64,000 bases of DNA from Marinifilum flexuosum. Lineage in GTDB: Bacteria > Bacteroidota > Bacteroidia > Bacteroidales > Marinifilaceae. The first letter of the stretch is position 1. Each line of letters starts with the position of its first letter. Where the stretch lies: the NCBI RefSeq assembly GCF_003610555.1, contig NZ_RAPQ01000011.1, positions 124,001 to 188,000 of the forward strand, in the 5' to 3' direction. The notes under the pieces were generated by a model. That model did not search any database. It saw nothing but the letters and a program-made list of their open reading frames with translations, and was not told the origin of the DNA. Below are positions 10,450 through 20,080 of the stretch, one piece after another. A program made the position numbers and the translations under genes.

Positions 10450-13224
10450 ATGAAACTAAGTTCTCTTATATTATTGTTTGTGTTTGGTATTACAATGATA
10501 CCATCGCAAGCTATTTCTCAAACTCATCAAAGTGTAAAGGGTAGGGTTCTGTCAAAAGAATCGGGTAAAGCTATTGCTTTTGCAACGGTTGTACTCAACG
10601 AATCGCAAAAATGGTCGACTACCAACTTAAAGGGAGAGTTTAGTATTGATAATGTACGAAATGGAGAATACACCATTATTGTTTCGTGCTTGGGTTACAA
10701 AAAATTACAAGATACCATTTCCATTACTGAACCAAGAAATCCTTTCGTATTATATATGAGTGTAGAATCGCATGATTTATCAGAAGTAATTGTAATTGCG
10801 GAAGAATCGAGGGAGAACGGAACATCTTCTACCATTAAGAAAGAGGCATTAAAGCACCTGCAGCCTTCCAGCTTTGCAGATATTTTGGAATTACTACCAG
10901 GTGGTGTAAGCCAAAAGAATTCAATGACAACAATGAAATTGATTTCATTGAGGGAACCGGGAAGTGCATCTAGTTTTAGTAATGGATCATATGATTTTAA
11001 TTCGTCCTTTGGAACGTCATTTGTAATTGATGGGCAGGCAATTTCTAATGATGCAGAATTGCAAAATGTAACTGGATCATATAGCTCAGAATATTTGATA
11101 TCCAGACGAAATACAACAGGTAAGGGTGTGGATATGAGATTGATCTCAACAGATAATATTGAATCCGTTGAGATTGTTCGAGGAATTCCTTCTGTAAAAT
11201 ATGGGGACCTCACCAGTGGTTTAGTTAATATCAAACGTACTTATAATGCAAAGCCCTTGACTGCAAGAATTAAAGCAGATCCGGGGTCTAAATTGTTCTC
11301 GATAGGAAAAGGTGTGGATTTGGGTGGTAGCAAAAGCTTGAATGCGGATATTGATTATTTGGATTATAAATCCGATCCCAGAAATCCGAAAGTAAACTAC
11401 AGTAGAATAACTGGATCAGTGCGTTATGGAAGCAGATCAGAATCCGAAAATGGGCTATTAACTTTTAATGCCAACGCAGATTATACCGGATCGTTTGATG
11501 AAACTAAGAAAGACCCAGAGATAGACCTACCAGAAACTGATAAGTATAAGAGTAAATACAATAAAGTGAGTGCAGGTACCACTCTTTCATGGAAGTCCTA
11601 TAAAACTACATTTTTTAAGGGAATTGAGGCTAGAATTAATGGAAGTTACACACACAATCAAAAGATTATAGATAAGTCGGTGCTGGGAAACAACACACCC
11701 ATTATGACCAATAGAGTAGAAGGAGAATTTTACAGTGAGTATTTGCCTTCATCCTATTTATCACACCTGATAGTTGATGGTAAACCTTTTTATTTATTTG
11801 CAGATATTTCATTGGATTTCCAATGGGATGTTTTCAATGTAAAGCAAAACATTCTTTTAGGAGCAGAATGGAGATACAACAAAAACTTTGGAGATGGAGA
11901 GGTATATGACGTAAACCGTCCAATGTATCCGGGAAATGGCAGACCAAGGGCTTCAAAAGATATTCCTTCTATTCAACGTCTTTCATTTTATATGGAAGAC
12001 AAGTTAAGCGTTCCTATTGCCAACCACAGATTAAATTTTCAAGGAGGTATAAGAGCAACACAGGCGATGAATATGGCTTCGGATTATGCACTCTCGGGAA
12101 AATTTTATTTCGATCCCAGGGTTAATATGGCATGGCGCTTTCCTAAGTTCAATTTGTTTAATAGAAGTGGATATGTTGAGTTAACTGGTGGATATGGGAT
12201 GCATACAAAATTCCCAGGGCTAACACATCTATACCCGGATATGCTTTATCTCGATATGGTTCAGTTAAATTATTTTTCTCAAAATAAAGATTTAAGGCAA
12301 GTACATTATAAAACCAAAATGATTGATCCTGTCAATTATCAGTTGAAACCCAATAGAAATGAGAAGATAGAACTTGGATTTAATCTAAAGTTGGGAAAAG
12401 CTCGAGCTTATGTAACAGCATATCACGAATTGCTTAAGAATGGATTTAAGCGATTGGGATATTTCGAAACAATGGATTTTAAATTATACGATGTATCATC
12501 AGGACCTCATCCCGATGAATTAAGTGAACCACCATTAGTAGAACAGTTCGATTATGAATCAAGAAAAAAATTCATCTACTATAGTAAAAGAGCAAATGGT
12601 GCACGAGAAGAGAAAGTAGGACTTGAGTATCAAATTGACTTGGGAGAAATTGATGCCATACATTCAAGGGTATCTATTAATGGAGCATGGATGAGAGCCA
12701 AATACGATTTAAGTGATGCAACTTACAAACATCCAAGTACAGTAATCGATGGAAATGATTATCCGTATATAGGATATTACAACTGGGACAAAGGAAAGGA
12801 ATATGAACAGTTTAATACCAATTTTAGAGCGGATACTCATATTGAAGAATTTGGTTTGATGTTTTCAACCACTATACAATGTATGTGGTATCATCAATTT
12901 AGATATAATCCTAATGATGGTATGCCTGATTATTACTTTGATATGGCTGGTAATCAGTTTGCATACAAGGAATCTCATACAACAGATCCATTATTACGAT
13001 TCTTATATTATAAACCAAGCCCCAATGCCTTTGACTTGTACAGAACTCCTATTGGGATTGATGTGAATCTTACTGTATCAAAGAGCATAGGTGATCAGAT
13101 GGAACTGTCCTTCTATGTAAATAGAATTTTGGATTATCATCCTAATTATACCCGTAGTGATGGTACTAAAGTAACTCGAAAAGTATCTCCATACTTTGGA
13201 ATGGAACTTAATATTAATCTTTAA
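10450..13224 (+). CDS. TonB-dependent receptor with carboxypeptidase-regulatory-like N-terminal domain
   Basis: Outer-membrane gated channel, 924 residues. A signal peptide (FGITMIPSQAISQ) is followed by a CarboxypepD_reg-like beta-sandwich (about 28-105: VKGRVLSKESGKAIAFATV), a plug domain (about 120-265; ESVEIVRGIPSVKYGDLTSG is the characteristic plug end) and a long barrel ending in a terminal aromatic-rich strand (SPYFGMELNINL). It is the first gene of an eight-gene same-strand operon with gaps of 4-87 bases, so its substrate should be the one handled by the downstream ABC transporter and PepSY protein. The substrate is not shown by sequence; a metal chelate is a reasonable inference. A bona fide SusD partner is absent. 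Confidence 0.9.
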   Translation: MKLSSLILLFVFGITMIPSQAISQTHQSVKGRVLSKESGKAIAFATVVLNESQKWSTTNLKGEFSIDNVRNGEYTIIVSCLGYKKLQDTISITEPRNPFVLYMSVESHDLSEVIVIAEESRENGTSSTIKKEALKHLQPSSFADILELLPGGVSQKNSMTTMKLISLREPGSASSFSNGSYDFNSSFGTSFVIDGQAISNDAELQNVTGSYSSEYLISRRNTTGKGVDMRLISTDNIESVEIVRGIPSVKYGDLTSGLVNIKRTYNAKPLTARIKADPGSKLFSIGKGVDLGGSKSLNADIDYLDYKSDPRNPKVNYSRITGSVRYGSRSESENGLLTFNANADYTGSFDETKKDPEIDLPETDKYKSKYNKVSAGTTLSWKSYKTTFFKGIEARINGSYTHNQKIIDKSVLGNNTPIMTNRVEGEFYSEYLPSSYLSHLIVDGKPFYLFADISLDFQWDVFNVKQNILLGAEWRYNKNFGDGEVYDVNRPMYPGNGRPRASKDIPSIQRLSFYMEDKLSVPIANHRLNFQGGIRATQAMNMASDYALSGKFYFDPRVNMAWRFPKFNLFNRSGYVELTGGYGMHTKFPGLTHLYPDMLYLDMVQLNYFSQNKDLRQVHYKTKMIDPVNYQLKPNRNEKIELGFNLKLGKARAYVTAYHELLKNGFKRLGYFETMDFKLYDVSSGPHPDELSEPPLVEQFDYESRKKFIYYSKRANGAREEKVGLEYQIDLGEIDAIHSRVSINGAWMRAKYDLSDATYKHPSTVIDGNDYPYIGYYNWDKGKEYEQFNTNFRADTHIEEFGLMFSTTIQCMWYHQFRYNPNDGMPDYYFDMAGNQFAYKESHTTDPLLRFLYYKPSPNAFDLYRTPIGIDVNLTVSKSIGDQMELSFYVNRILDYHPNYTRSDGTKVTRKVSPYFGMELNINL

Positions 13225-13238
13225 ATAAAAACAAAAAA

Positions 13239-14471
13239 ATGAAAAAACTGATATTCGGTTTAAGCCTTTTAATGGTAGTATCCTTGTTCTCTTGTAGCGA
13301 TGATGATGATCCAATATTGCAATCAGATTTGAATTTGGTGTTGAATCCACCTGCCAAGCTTAAGGCACCGACATTTAAGAGTGGTACGGTAACTGTTACC
13401 AATGTTAATTCTGGAGAAGAAATTACCAAGGATTTATATGCATTCATGCTTCCAACATTGAACCTGGAAGATGGTCTTTACAATTTTACTGTTGAAGCCG
13501 AAGTGGATTATTTTACTAGAGATGTTGATGATAAAATAATTTTCGCTACCACAGGGATTAGAGGTTTTAGCGAGAATGTAGAAGTAACAGGTGGAGCTTT
13601 CGATCTTACTATCGACTTATTTGAGTACAGAACGAATACCAGTTTTGTGATTTCTGAAATCTTCTTCAGTGGAACAAAAACTCCAGAAGGAAAACAGTAC
13701 AATGATGATAAATACTTTGAAATCTATAATAATACAGATAAAATCTTATATGCTGATGGTTTGTGCATTGCAGAATCTGAGTTGAATACAGCAATGTCTT
13801 TGAATAAGTATACTCCAGACATCAGACCTGAGTCAACTCCTGTAAGTTCGATTTACAGAATTCCCGGAGATGGAGATGATTATCCTGTTGAACCAGGAAA
13901 ATCTATCATTGTTTGTGATGTAGCCATTGATCATTCTGCTGAGAATGCGAACTCATTCGATTTATCAATTGCTGATTTCGAGTGGTTCGATGGTGCTGAT
14001 ATTGATGTTGATGTACCGGAAGTTCCTAATATGGAAAAAATGGTTTCTACATCTGCTTCTGTTTGGGGACTTCACAATCGTGGATTTACTTCTTATGTAC
14101 TTTTCAAAATGGACGGTGTTACTCCAGAGAAGTTTAATACAGATTACGCTTACCATTATCAATACACTTTTGTATGGGGTGACTTTGTAAAAGATATGGA
14201 ATTTGATGCTTGGCAAGTTCCAAACGAGTTAATTATTGATGCGGTTGAATGTAGTACTCCTTCGAATTACGAGTGGAAAGCTCTTGACCCATCATTAGAC
14301 TTAACTTGGACTCATGCTGGCGATGGGGATGATGCACGTTATGGAAAATGTGTGAAGCGTAAGGTAAGCCACAAAGAAGGTGAACGTGTTGTATTGTTAG
14401 ATACTAATAATTCAGCATTCGATTTTATTCCAACTGCTGATCCTACACCTGGTGTAATCGAAGAGGAATAA
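13239..14471 (+). CDS. DUF4876-family lipoprotein
   Basis: 410 residues with a lipoprotein signal (VVSLFSC, Cys19) and an Asp-rich post-cysteine stretch (SDDDDP), which in Bacteroidota often accompanies surface export. The body resembles the DUF4876 family: an N-terminal Ig-like region (YNFTVEAEVDYF) and a central part with an LTD-like look (VISEIFFSGTKTPEG, DDKYFEIYNNTD). It follows the TonB receptor by 14 bases, the place usually taken by a surface substrate-binding lipoprotein, so a receptor-partner role is a reasonable inference. No catalytic motif is visible. Confidence 0.75.
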   Translation: MKKLIFGLSLLMVVSLFSCSDDDDPILQSDLNLVLNPPAKLKAPTFKSGTVTVTNVNSGEEITKDLYAFMLPTLNLEDGLYNFTVEAEVDYFTRDVDDKIIFATTGIRGFSENVEVTGGAFDLTIDLFEYRTNTSFVISEIFFSGTKTPEGKQYNDDKYFEIYNNTDKILYADGLCIAESELNTAMSLNKYTPDIRPESTPVSSIYRIPGDGDDYPVEPGKSIIVCDVAIDHSAENANSFDLSIADFEWFDGADIDVDVPEVPNMEKMVSTSASVWGLHNRGFTSYVLFKMDGVTPEKFNTDYAYHYQYTFVWGDFVKDMEFDAWQVPNELIIDAVECSTPSNYEWKALDPSLDLTWTHAGDGDDARYGKCVKRKVSHKEGERVVLLDTNNSAFDFIPTADPTPGVIEEE

Positions 14472-14486
14472 TTCAATATTAATCTT

Positions 14487-14526
14487 AAAGAAGATCCGTT
14501 GGACTTGTTTCCTGAGGGTCTTCTTT
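14487..14526 (+). terminator. Intra-operon hairpin, possible attenuator
   Basis: AAAGAAGATCC pairs with GGGTCTTCTTT with one wobble pair, in the 87-base gap between the DUF4876 and DUF6850 genes. Only a weak T-rich tail follows (AATTTCTTG), so partial termination or mRNA stabilisation is more likely than full termination. Confidence 0.45.
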
Positions 14527-14558
14527 AATTTCTTGTTAAGTTTAATTTTATTGTTTAC

Positions 14559-16091
14559 ATGCTAATACAAAAGTTAAAATCCATTTTTGGGATTGTCATT
14601 CTCTTAAATTTAGCAGCATCAGCATTTGCTCAAAATAGAAATGCGAATGCCGTTGATTTTGAAAAGGAATTAATTCAAATACAAAGTGGGGTTTGGGATA
14701 ATCCTGCTATGCTAAGTCATCAATACAGTAAATCATTTACAGATGTGTCTTTAGCAGCCAAACAATGGAAAGCTAATGAATTGCACTTAATTGAAGAAGG
14801 AGACAAGCAATCATCAATTGACTTTGATGCTTTTTCTTTTAAGAGGCTCAAGAAAAGTTTTGTCTATGGCAGAGCAAGTTATTCTAAAAAGAATACTAAT
14901 AATATAAAATGGAATACAGTTAGTGATTATGAGAAACTAGCTCCATACGTTGTAGCTGATACAATTGGAGGGAAATCTTATGGTGAGAATTATTATTTCG
15001 AAGGAATCTATAGTTTTATTCACAGGAAAAACAATTATGCAATTCAGGCGAAATATAGATCCGCTGAAGAGTACCGAAAATTAGACCCAAGACCTAGAAC
15101 TACTATTTCCGATTTGGAAATTAAGCTAGGTGGAACTAGAAAAATTAATTCAAAATATACGATTGGTTTGTATACAGGTTTTCAGGATTATCAACAAGAT
15201 CATGAAATTGGAGCAAGACGCCCTGGAACGGGCATAAAAATATACTATTTAAGAGGCTTAGGCATTAGTGATGAGAATTTCTCAACTATAGTCACCAATA
15301 GCAAATCGAATAGTAATATTTATGAAATTAAAGGATATTCAGTAGGAACACAATTGTTGCCTATTGGTCAAACAGGCTGGTTTCAATCTTTCTCATATAA
15401 AAAATCAAAACTGGAATTATTAAAAACAGTTGGTTCTGGTTATGATATTGTAAATGATTTAGTTTCAAAGAAGTTTGAATTTTCTCTTGGTAGACAATAT
15501 TTATTGGATCAAAAGACATGTAAAGTAAAAGCTTTTGCTTCCTATGAAGACAAAAAAGGAAGAGAATTCAATTATAATCACAATAGGAAACTGCTTAGTG
15601 TACTTGATAAGTATTCAGAAAGTAATGTAAGTGGAGGTATAAGTGGAATTTTGTTTGTAAAGAAAGAGAAGTATACTACTTTTTACAAAACATCCTTGAC
15701 CTACAATTACGATAATCTGGAATATAAAAAATCGACCAGTAGAAATCCCAAACAAGAAATAGAGAAACTAAGACTTGATTTGAATGCAGGGAGAAGTTTT
15801 CAATTCAATGAATCAGCATTGAATGTGAAACTGGCTGCTGTGTTTGACTACTGTGTAGGCAGTGAATTAATGACTACATCTCCTGTAGCTGAAGGAGCAA
15901 ATAAAGGTTTGGTGATACCAAATTATGATTTTTTAAGTGCGGATAAATTCCTTTTGGGAACAGATATTCGTTACGATATTAATACCAAAAAATCATACAA
16001 CATTTATACTCGATTGGCCTATCATCAAATGATGATTAGTGGATCTAAATCGCAGTATGGAATTAATCTAGCAATTGGACTAACATTATAA
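14559..16091 (+). CDS. DUF6850-family outer-membrane beta-barrel protein
   Basis: 510 residues. A signal peptide (IVILLNLAASAFAQ) is followed by a sequence of alternating hydrophobic/polar strands rich in aromatic residues and ending in a short amphipathic strand (SQYGINLAIGLTL), as in outer-membrane barrels. The neighbourhood (TonB receptor, DUF4876 lipoprotein) is the one in which DUF6850 proteins are found. It is placed 10 bases before the ABC ATPase gene. Function is unknown; it may act as a further outer-membrane channel or as an assembly partner of the receptor. Confidence 0.65.
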   Translation: MLIQKLKSIFGIVILLNLAASAFAQNRNANAVDFEKELIQIQSGVWDNPAMLSHQYSKSFTDVSLAAKQWKANELHLIEEGDKQSSIDFDAFSFKRLKKSFVYGRASYSKKNTNNIKWNTVSDYEKLAPYVVADTIGGKSYGENYYFEGIYSFIHRKNNYAIQAKYRSAEEYRKLDPRPRTTISDLEIKLGGTRKINSKYTIGLYTGFQDYQQDHEIGARRPGTGIKIYYLRGLGISDENFSTIVTNSKSNSNIYEIKGYSVGTQLLPIGQTGWFQSFSYKKSKLELLKTVGSGYDIVNDLVSKKFEFSLGRQYLLDQKTCKVKAFASYEDKKGREFNYNHNRKLLSVLDKYSESNVSGGISGILFVKKEKYTTFYKTSLTYNYDNLEYKKSTSRNPKQEIEKLRLDLNAGRSFQFNESALNVKLAAVFDYCVGSELMTTSPVAEGANKGLVIPNYDFLSADKFLLGTDIRYDINTKKSYNIYTRLAYHQMMISGSKSQYGINLAIGLTL

Positions 16092-16101
16092 AATAACACT
16101 T

Positions 16102-16989
16102 ATGCAACAAGCGATTGTTGAATGCAAAAATTTAACTCATTACTACGGCAAACGTTGTATTTATGAGAATTTAAATTTTGAAATTCCTCAGGGAAGAATT
16201 CTGGGACTGTTAGGGAAAAACGGAACCGGAAAAACCACAACCATTAACATTTTAAATGGTTATTTAAAACCTCGAAGTGGAGAATGCCTGATGTTTGGCG
16301 AGAGCTCAGCAAACTTATCTTCGGAAACCAAAAGAAAGGTAGGTTTACTGATTGAAGGTCACATTCAGTATTCATTCATGAACATTTCGGAGATTGAGAA
16401 GTTCTACTCGGCTTTCTATCCCAAATGGAGAAAGGATGCCTACTACGAGTTGATGAAATTGTTGAAAATTGATCCGAAGCAGAAGATTTCGCGCATGTCG
16501 TGCGGACAGAGATCACAGGTGGCTTTGGGATTGATTTTGGCGCAGGATCCTGAATTGTTGATTCTTGATGACTTTTCGATGGGATTAGATCCTGGTTACA
16601 GAATGCTTTTTGTTGACTACTTAAGTGAGTATGCAAAGGCCGAGAACAAAACGGTGTTTGTCACCTCTCATATCATACAGGATATGGAACGCTTAATAGA
16701 CGATTGCTTAATTATGGATTATGGCAGGATTGTGATGCAAAAGCCGGTAACTGATCTTTTAGAATCCTTTAAGCGATTCAAGTTTAATTGTGAAAATCCA
16801 GAGGCTATTAATGAAATTAGCGACATCTACAATCCGGTAACCATAAAAGGGAACACCGAAGTGTATTCACTATTGGCCAAAGAGGATTTAGAGAGTTTAA
16901 TGAGAAAAAACAATGTGATGACAAACGAAATTCAGGAAGAAAGTTTGAGTTTGGAAGAAGCATTTATTGGATTAACGGGAAAATATTAG
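16102..16989 (+). CDS. ABC transporter ATP-binding protein
   Basis: 295 residues, cytoplasmic ATPase. Walker A is GKNGTGKTT (about 38-46), the signature is MSCGQ (132-136) instead of LSGGQ, Walker B is ELLILDDFSMGLD with Asp157 where the catalytic Glu normally sits, and the H-loop is VTSHI. The C-terminal extension (about 215-295) is typical of exporters of the CcmA/NatA class. The stop is 4 bases from the next start, so it pairs with the permease 16994-17665. The D-for-E change may lower ATP hydrolysis. Substrate unknown. Confidence 0.9.
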   Translation: MQQAIVECKNLTHYYGKRCIYENLNFEIPQGRILGLLGKNGTGKTTTINILNGYLKPRSGECLMFGESSANLSSETKRKVGLLIEGHIQYSFMNISEIEKFYSAFYPKWRKDAYYELMKLLKIDPKQKISRMSCGQRSQVALGLILAQDPELLILDDFSMGLDPGYRMLFVDYLSEYAKAENKTVFVTSHIIQDMERLIDDCLIMDYGRIVMQKPVTDLLESFKRFKFNCENPEAINEISDIYNPVTIKGNTEVYSLLAKEDLESLMRKNNVMTNEIQEESLSLEEAFIGLTGKY

Positions 16990-16993
16990 AGAG

Positions 16994-17665
16994 ATGACAA
17001 GTGCATTATTATTTAAAGAATGGAAAAAGACCAAGTGGTTTGCAATTGGAGCTTTTGCAGTTGGTCTGGCTCTTTTAACTTACATATTTTTAAAATTAGG
17101 ACGATCGTTTAGAATGGTCGGATTGGAACATTTGTGGGATGTAATAGTAAATCGTGATCAGTTTTTGTTTCGCGATGTAAAATATTTTCCATTGGCAACA
17201 GGTTTCTGTTTGGCTTTGGCACAATTTGTTCCTGAAATGATTCAGAAAAGAATTAAGCTGAGTTTGCACCTTCCACTTTCCAACAGGAAAATTGTATTCT
17301 CAATGCTAGGATTCGGATTACTTGCTCTGTTAAGCATTTTTGTTTTACACCTAATCGTAATTCTTACATTCTCGGTGTTTTACTTTCCAATGGAGATTAT
17401 TGAAAGTATGGTGTATACATTGTTGCCATGGTATGTTGCAGGATTAACGGCATATGCATTTACATCGTGGATTTGTCTGGAACCAACATGGAAAAGAAGA
17501 ATTTTTAATGCATTGCTCATGTTTGCAAGCTTACAATTGTGTTTCCTTTCCGACTTTCCAGCTGCTTACAGTCTGGTTGTTTCGGTAGTTCTATTAATTC
17601 CTTTGTATGTATTGCCTTTTGGCTATTTCTCTGTTCAACGTTTTAAAGTTGGAATTCAGGATTAA
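16994..17665 (+). CDS. ABC transporter permease subunit
   Basis: 223 residues with about six hydrophobic segments (FAIGAFAVGLALLTYIFLKL, then LGFGLLALLSIFVLHLIVIL and a C-terminal pair ending SLVVSVVLLIPLYVLPFGYF). It has no ATPase motifs. Its position, 4 bases behind the ATPase gene, makes it the membrane half of that transporter. It is a divergent ABC-2-like permease; the family was not recognised precisely. Confidence 0.75.
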   Translation: MTSALLFKEWKKTKWFAIGAFAVGLALLTYIFLKLGRSFRMVGLEHLWDVIVNRDQFLFRDVKYFPLATGFCLALAQFVPEMIQKRIKLSLHLPLSNRKIVFSMLGFGLLALLSIFVLHLIVILTFSVFYFPMEIIESMVYTLLPWYVAGLTAYAFTSWICLEPTWKRRIFNALLMFASLQLCFLSDFPAAYSLVVSVVLLIPLYVLPFGYFSVQRFKVGIQD

Positions 17666-17683
17666 CTTATTCGCTTAATTAAA

Positions 17684-18898
17684 ATGAAAAATATAAAATA
17701 TTTAATTATTGTTTTGGGAACCATGATACTAGCATGGTTATTACCCAAATCGTATCATTTGGTAACAGATAAAGCTTCACCAAATATATTTACCTATTAC
17801 AGTTCAATTGATAAAGCTTTTTGTGCCATCGAATTTGATGATGTAAAGGGGCATTTGATTAGAAAAAACGTAAAGACCAATAAAGAATATAGCGAAGCAG
17901 AGTTTGATAGCATTTTGCCAATGTTTTATTCTATGCAACTTTTTTCGGATGGTAGAATGCCTAAAAGCATAAATGGCAAAGATATCAATCCAAGAGTGGT
18001 TAACTCAAAGAAATTCTTTTTTCGCGTTAAACCAGCTGATAAAAACAAACCACACATCCCATTGTACACTTTGTTTGAATCTATGTCGAAACGTGTTAGA
18101 ATCGAAATGCCTGGCGATGTATTTCGTTTGACCGATAGAATTGAGTTTATCAATCCTGAAACCAACGAAATTAATGAGGAAAAAAGTGAGCTTTTCAACA
18201 AACAATTTATAAAGAAAGGTTTTCAGTTTCCTGCGAAAATGGCAGCCGGTAATCCATCAACACGAAAAGCCTACGAAGAAGGTTACTTTATTGTAGACAA
18301 TAAGGATCAGATTTTTCATCTGAAAATGGTGAACGCAAAACCCTTTCTGAAGAAAGTACCTTTACCTGATGGAGTAGTTCCTAACTATTTACAGACCATG
18401 GAACCTGACGATAGAAGTTTTTATGCATTTGTTTTTGACACCAATCAGGAACTTCACATTATTACAACCAATGCCTATAGCTTACAGGAAATTCCTATGC
18501 CAGAGTGTGATGTTGATAAAGATCAATTATTGATTATGGCAAATCCCTTGTATTGGAATTTAAATGTGGTATCAGGCAAAGGAAAAGAGGTATGGGCTAT
18601 TGATGCTGATACAAAAGAGTTTGTAGATAAAACCAGCATTGTTGGTGTTGAACAAGGAGTAAATTACAGCAAGTATTTTCTTCCATTTTCGGTAGGATTT
18701 ACGAGTGGGAATACAAGATATATTAAGCCAATTTTTTATTTCGGTTCATACCTGGTTTTGCTAAGTAACCTTATTTTGGCTTTGGCCTTTGCAATGATCA
18801 TCAGATATCGCAAACAAAAAATACAGATCCTACCTGTTGTTTGGATTTCAATAACAGGGATTTATGGATTTATTGCAAGTATAATATTTAACCGCTAA
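17684..18898 (+). CDS. DUF4857-family membrane protein
   Basis: 404 residues. There is one N-terminal membrane segment (YLIIVLGTMILAWLLPKSYH), a large soluble domain with beta-rich character (about 40-330), and two C-terminal membrane segments (YLVLLSNLILALAFAMIIRY and VVWISITGIYGFIASIIF). This architecture and the position after a two-gene ABC transporter fit the DUF4857 family. The soluble part is presumably periplasmic and may present substrate to the transporter or sense it (inference). It lies 18 bases after the permease gene and 11 before the next. Confidence 0.7.
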   Translation: MKNIKYLIIVLGTMILAWLLPKSYHLVTDKASPNIFTYYSSIDKAFCAIEFDDVKGHLIRKNVKTNKEYSEAEFDSILPMFYSMQLFSDGRMPKSINGKDINPRVVNSKKFFFRVKPADKNKPHIPLYTLFESMSKRVRIEMPGDVFRLTDRIEFINPETNEINEEKSELFNKQFIKKGFQFPAKMAAGNPSTRKAYEEGYFIVDNKDQIFHLKMVNAKPFLKKVPLPDGVVPNYLQTMEPDDRSFYAFVFDTNQELHIITTNAYSLQEIPMPECDVDKDQLLIMANPLYWNLNVVSGKGKEVWAIDADTKEFVDKTSIVGVEQGVNYSKYFLPFSVGFTSGNTRYIKPIFYFGSYLVLLSNLILALAFAMIIRYRKQKIQILPVVWISITGIYGFIASIIFNR

Positions 18899-18909
18899 AG
18901 AAAGTAAAA

Positions 18910-19440
18910 ATGAAAAAGTTATTATTCGTTGCATTTGCAGCTTTAAGTGTTTTGGTTTCATGTAATCCAGCCAATAAAAAACAAGAGAACAAGCAAGAAA
19001 TAGTTAAAGAAACACCTACTATGAAAAGCATTGCTCAAATCATGGAAATGGCAGAGCAAAACGTTGGAAAAGAAGTGTTTTTTAAGGGAATGGTTCAACA
19101 TGTTTGTGCACATTCGGGAAGACGTGCGTTTTTAGTTGATGAGACAGGAAAGTTTTCGATGCGAGTTGAAGCGAAAGGGGAGATTAATGGTTTTAATCGT
19201 GAATTATCCGGATCAACCATTGCTGTAAAAGGGACAATTGCAGAGCAAAGACTTACCGAGGAAGAGATTAATACTTATGAATCTAGGGTAAAGGCCAAAG
19301 AGGATGCTGAACAAGGAGGAGAGCATTGTTCTGCTGAGATGACAAACATTACCAAAATGCGTGATTGGATGAAAGAAAACAAGAAAAACTATTATTCAAT
19401 CTATTTTGTAAATGGAATTTCTTATGAAATTGTGGAATAA
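18910..19440 (+). CDS. OB-fold lipoprotein with His/Cys pair
   Basis: 176 residues. Lipoprotein signal with Cys18 (ALSVLVSC), a short charged linker, then an OB-fold-like domain (VGKEVFFKGMVQHVCAHSGRRAFLVD and GSTIAVKGTIAEQRLTEEE). HVCAH and a later EHCS give conserved-looking thiol/imidazole ligands that could bind a metal or redox centre. Periplasmic or outer-membrane anchored. It overlaps the following PepSY-type gene by 29 bases, so the two are translationally coupled. No named family is claimed. Confidence 0.65.
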   Translation: MKKLLFVAFAALSVLVSCNPANKKQENKQEIVKETPTMKSIAQIMEMAEQNVGKEVFFKGMVQHVCAHSGRRAFLVDETGKFSMRVEAKGEINGFNRELSGSTIAVKGTIAEQRLTEEEINTYESRVKAKEDAEQGGEHCSAEMTNITKMRDWMKENKKNYYSIYFVNGISYEIVE

Positions 19441-19978
19441 GAAAGTTTTTAATAAAAGTATCAGGTCTCTTCATCGAGACCTTGGTTACTTGTTTATTGG
19501 ATTAACTTTAATTTATGCGATATCAGGTATCTTGTTGGTTCTAAAAAAGGATGGACAAAATCCTTCTTATCGCGAAATTGTAATGGAGAAAGAGGCTAAA
19601 GCGAATTTAAAGCCAGATGAATTAAAAACATTCTGGAAAGATCATTTTAGTGATGCTCCAAAATTAACACGCATTATTCCTGCTGAAGATGTATACAATA
19701 TATATGTAAAAGGTGGACTAGGGAAGTATTATCCTTATAATGGTAAAATTGAATTCACGATATTTAAGAAGATACCAGTTTACAAATTTGTGAATGATAT
19801 ACACTACAATTCAGGACACAGGTTTACGTTTTTGGCAGTATTCTTTTCAATTGTGTTAGTATTCTTTGCCATATCAGGAGCTGTTATGGTAAAAGGAAAA
19901 AAAGGATTTAAAAAGAGGGGCATTTGGTTGATGATCATTGGTTTCATCATACCTGTTCTTTTGTTTTTTTATACTTAG
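19412..19978 (+). CDS. PepSY-associated membrane protein
   Basis: 188 residues. Pattern of the PepSY-TM family: SIRSLHRDLGYLFIGLTLIY (first membrane segment with a cytoplasmic-side His), a periplasmic PepSY-like region, then NDIHYNSGHRFTFLAVFFSI and a final hydrophobic pair. The histidines could ligate haem, as in iron-regulated membrane reductases. ATG 19412 overlaps the preceding gene; ATG 19424 is an alternative start. As the last gene of the operon, followed by a strong terminator, it supports a role for the whole set in uptake and reduction of a metal complex (inference). Confidence 0.75.
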   Translation: MEFLMKLWNKKVFNKSIRSLHRDLGYLFIGLTLIYAISGILLVLKKDGQNPSYREIVMEKEAKANLKPDELKTFWKDHFSDAPKLTRIIPAEDVYNIYVKGGLGKYYPYNGKIEFTIFKKIPVYKFVNDIHYNSGHRFTFLAVFFSIVLVFFAISGAVMVKGKKGFKKRGIWLMIIGFIIPVLLFFYT

Positions 19979-20013
19979 TCTTTTTTAAGATGAGTTGTTA
20001 TTTTTGATTTTAA

Positions 20014-20053
20014 GGGGACTGTCTCCAATAAGAGACAGCCCCCCTTTTTTTTT
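20014..20053 (+). terminator. Strong terminator closing the 10.4-20 kb operon
   Basis: GGGGACTGTCTC pairs with GAGACAG...CCCC across a CAATAA loop, followed by nine T. Confidence 0.92.
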
Positions 20054-20080
20054 GTTAAGATATGTGGATCTTAATAAAAA

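Noticed and set aside
10695-11234. 179-codon minus-strand ORF inside the TonB receptor gene
   Set aside because: Complementary-strand shadow of the plug region; no recognisable domain.
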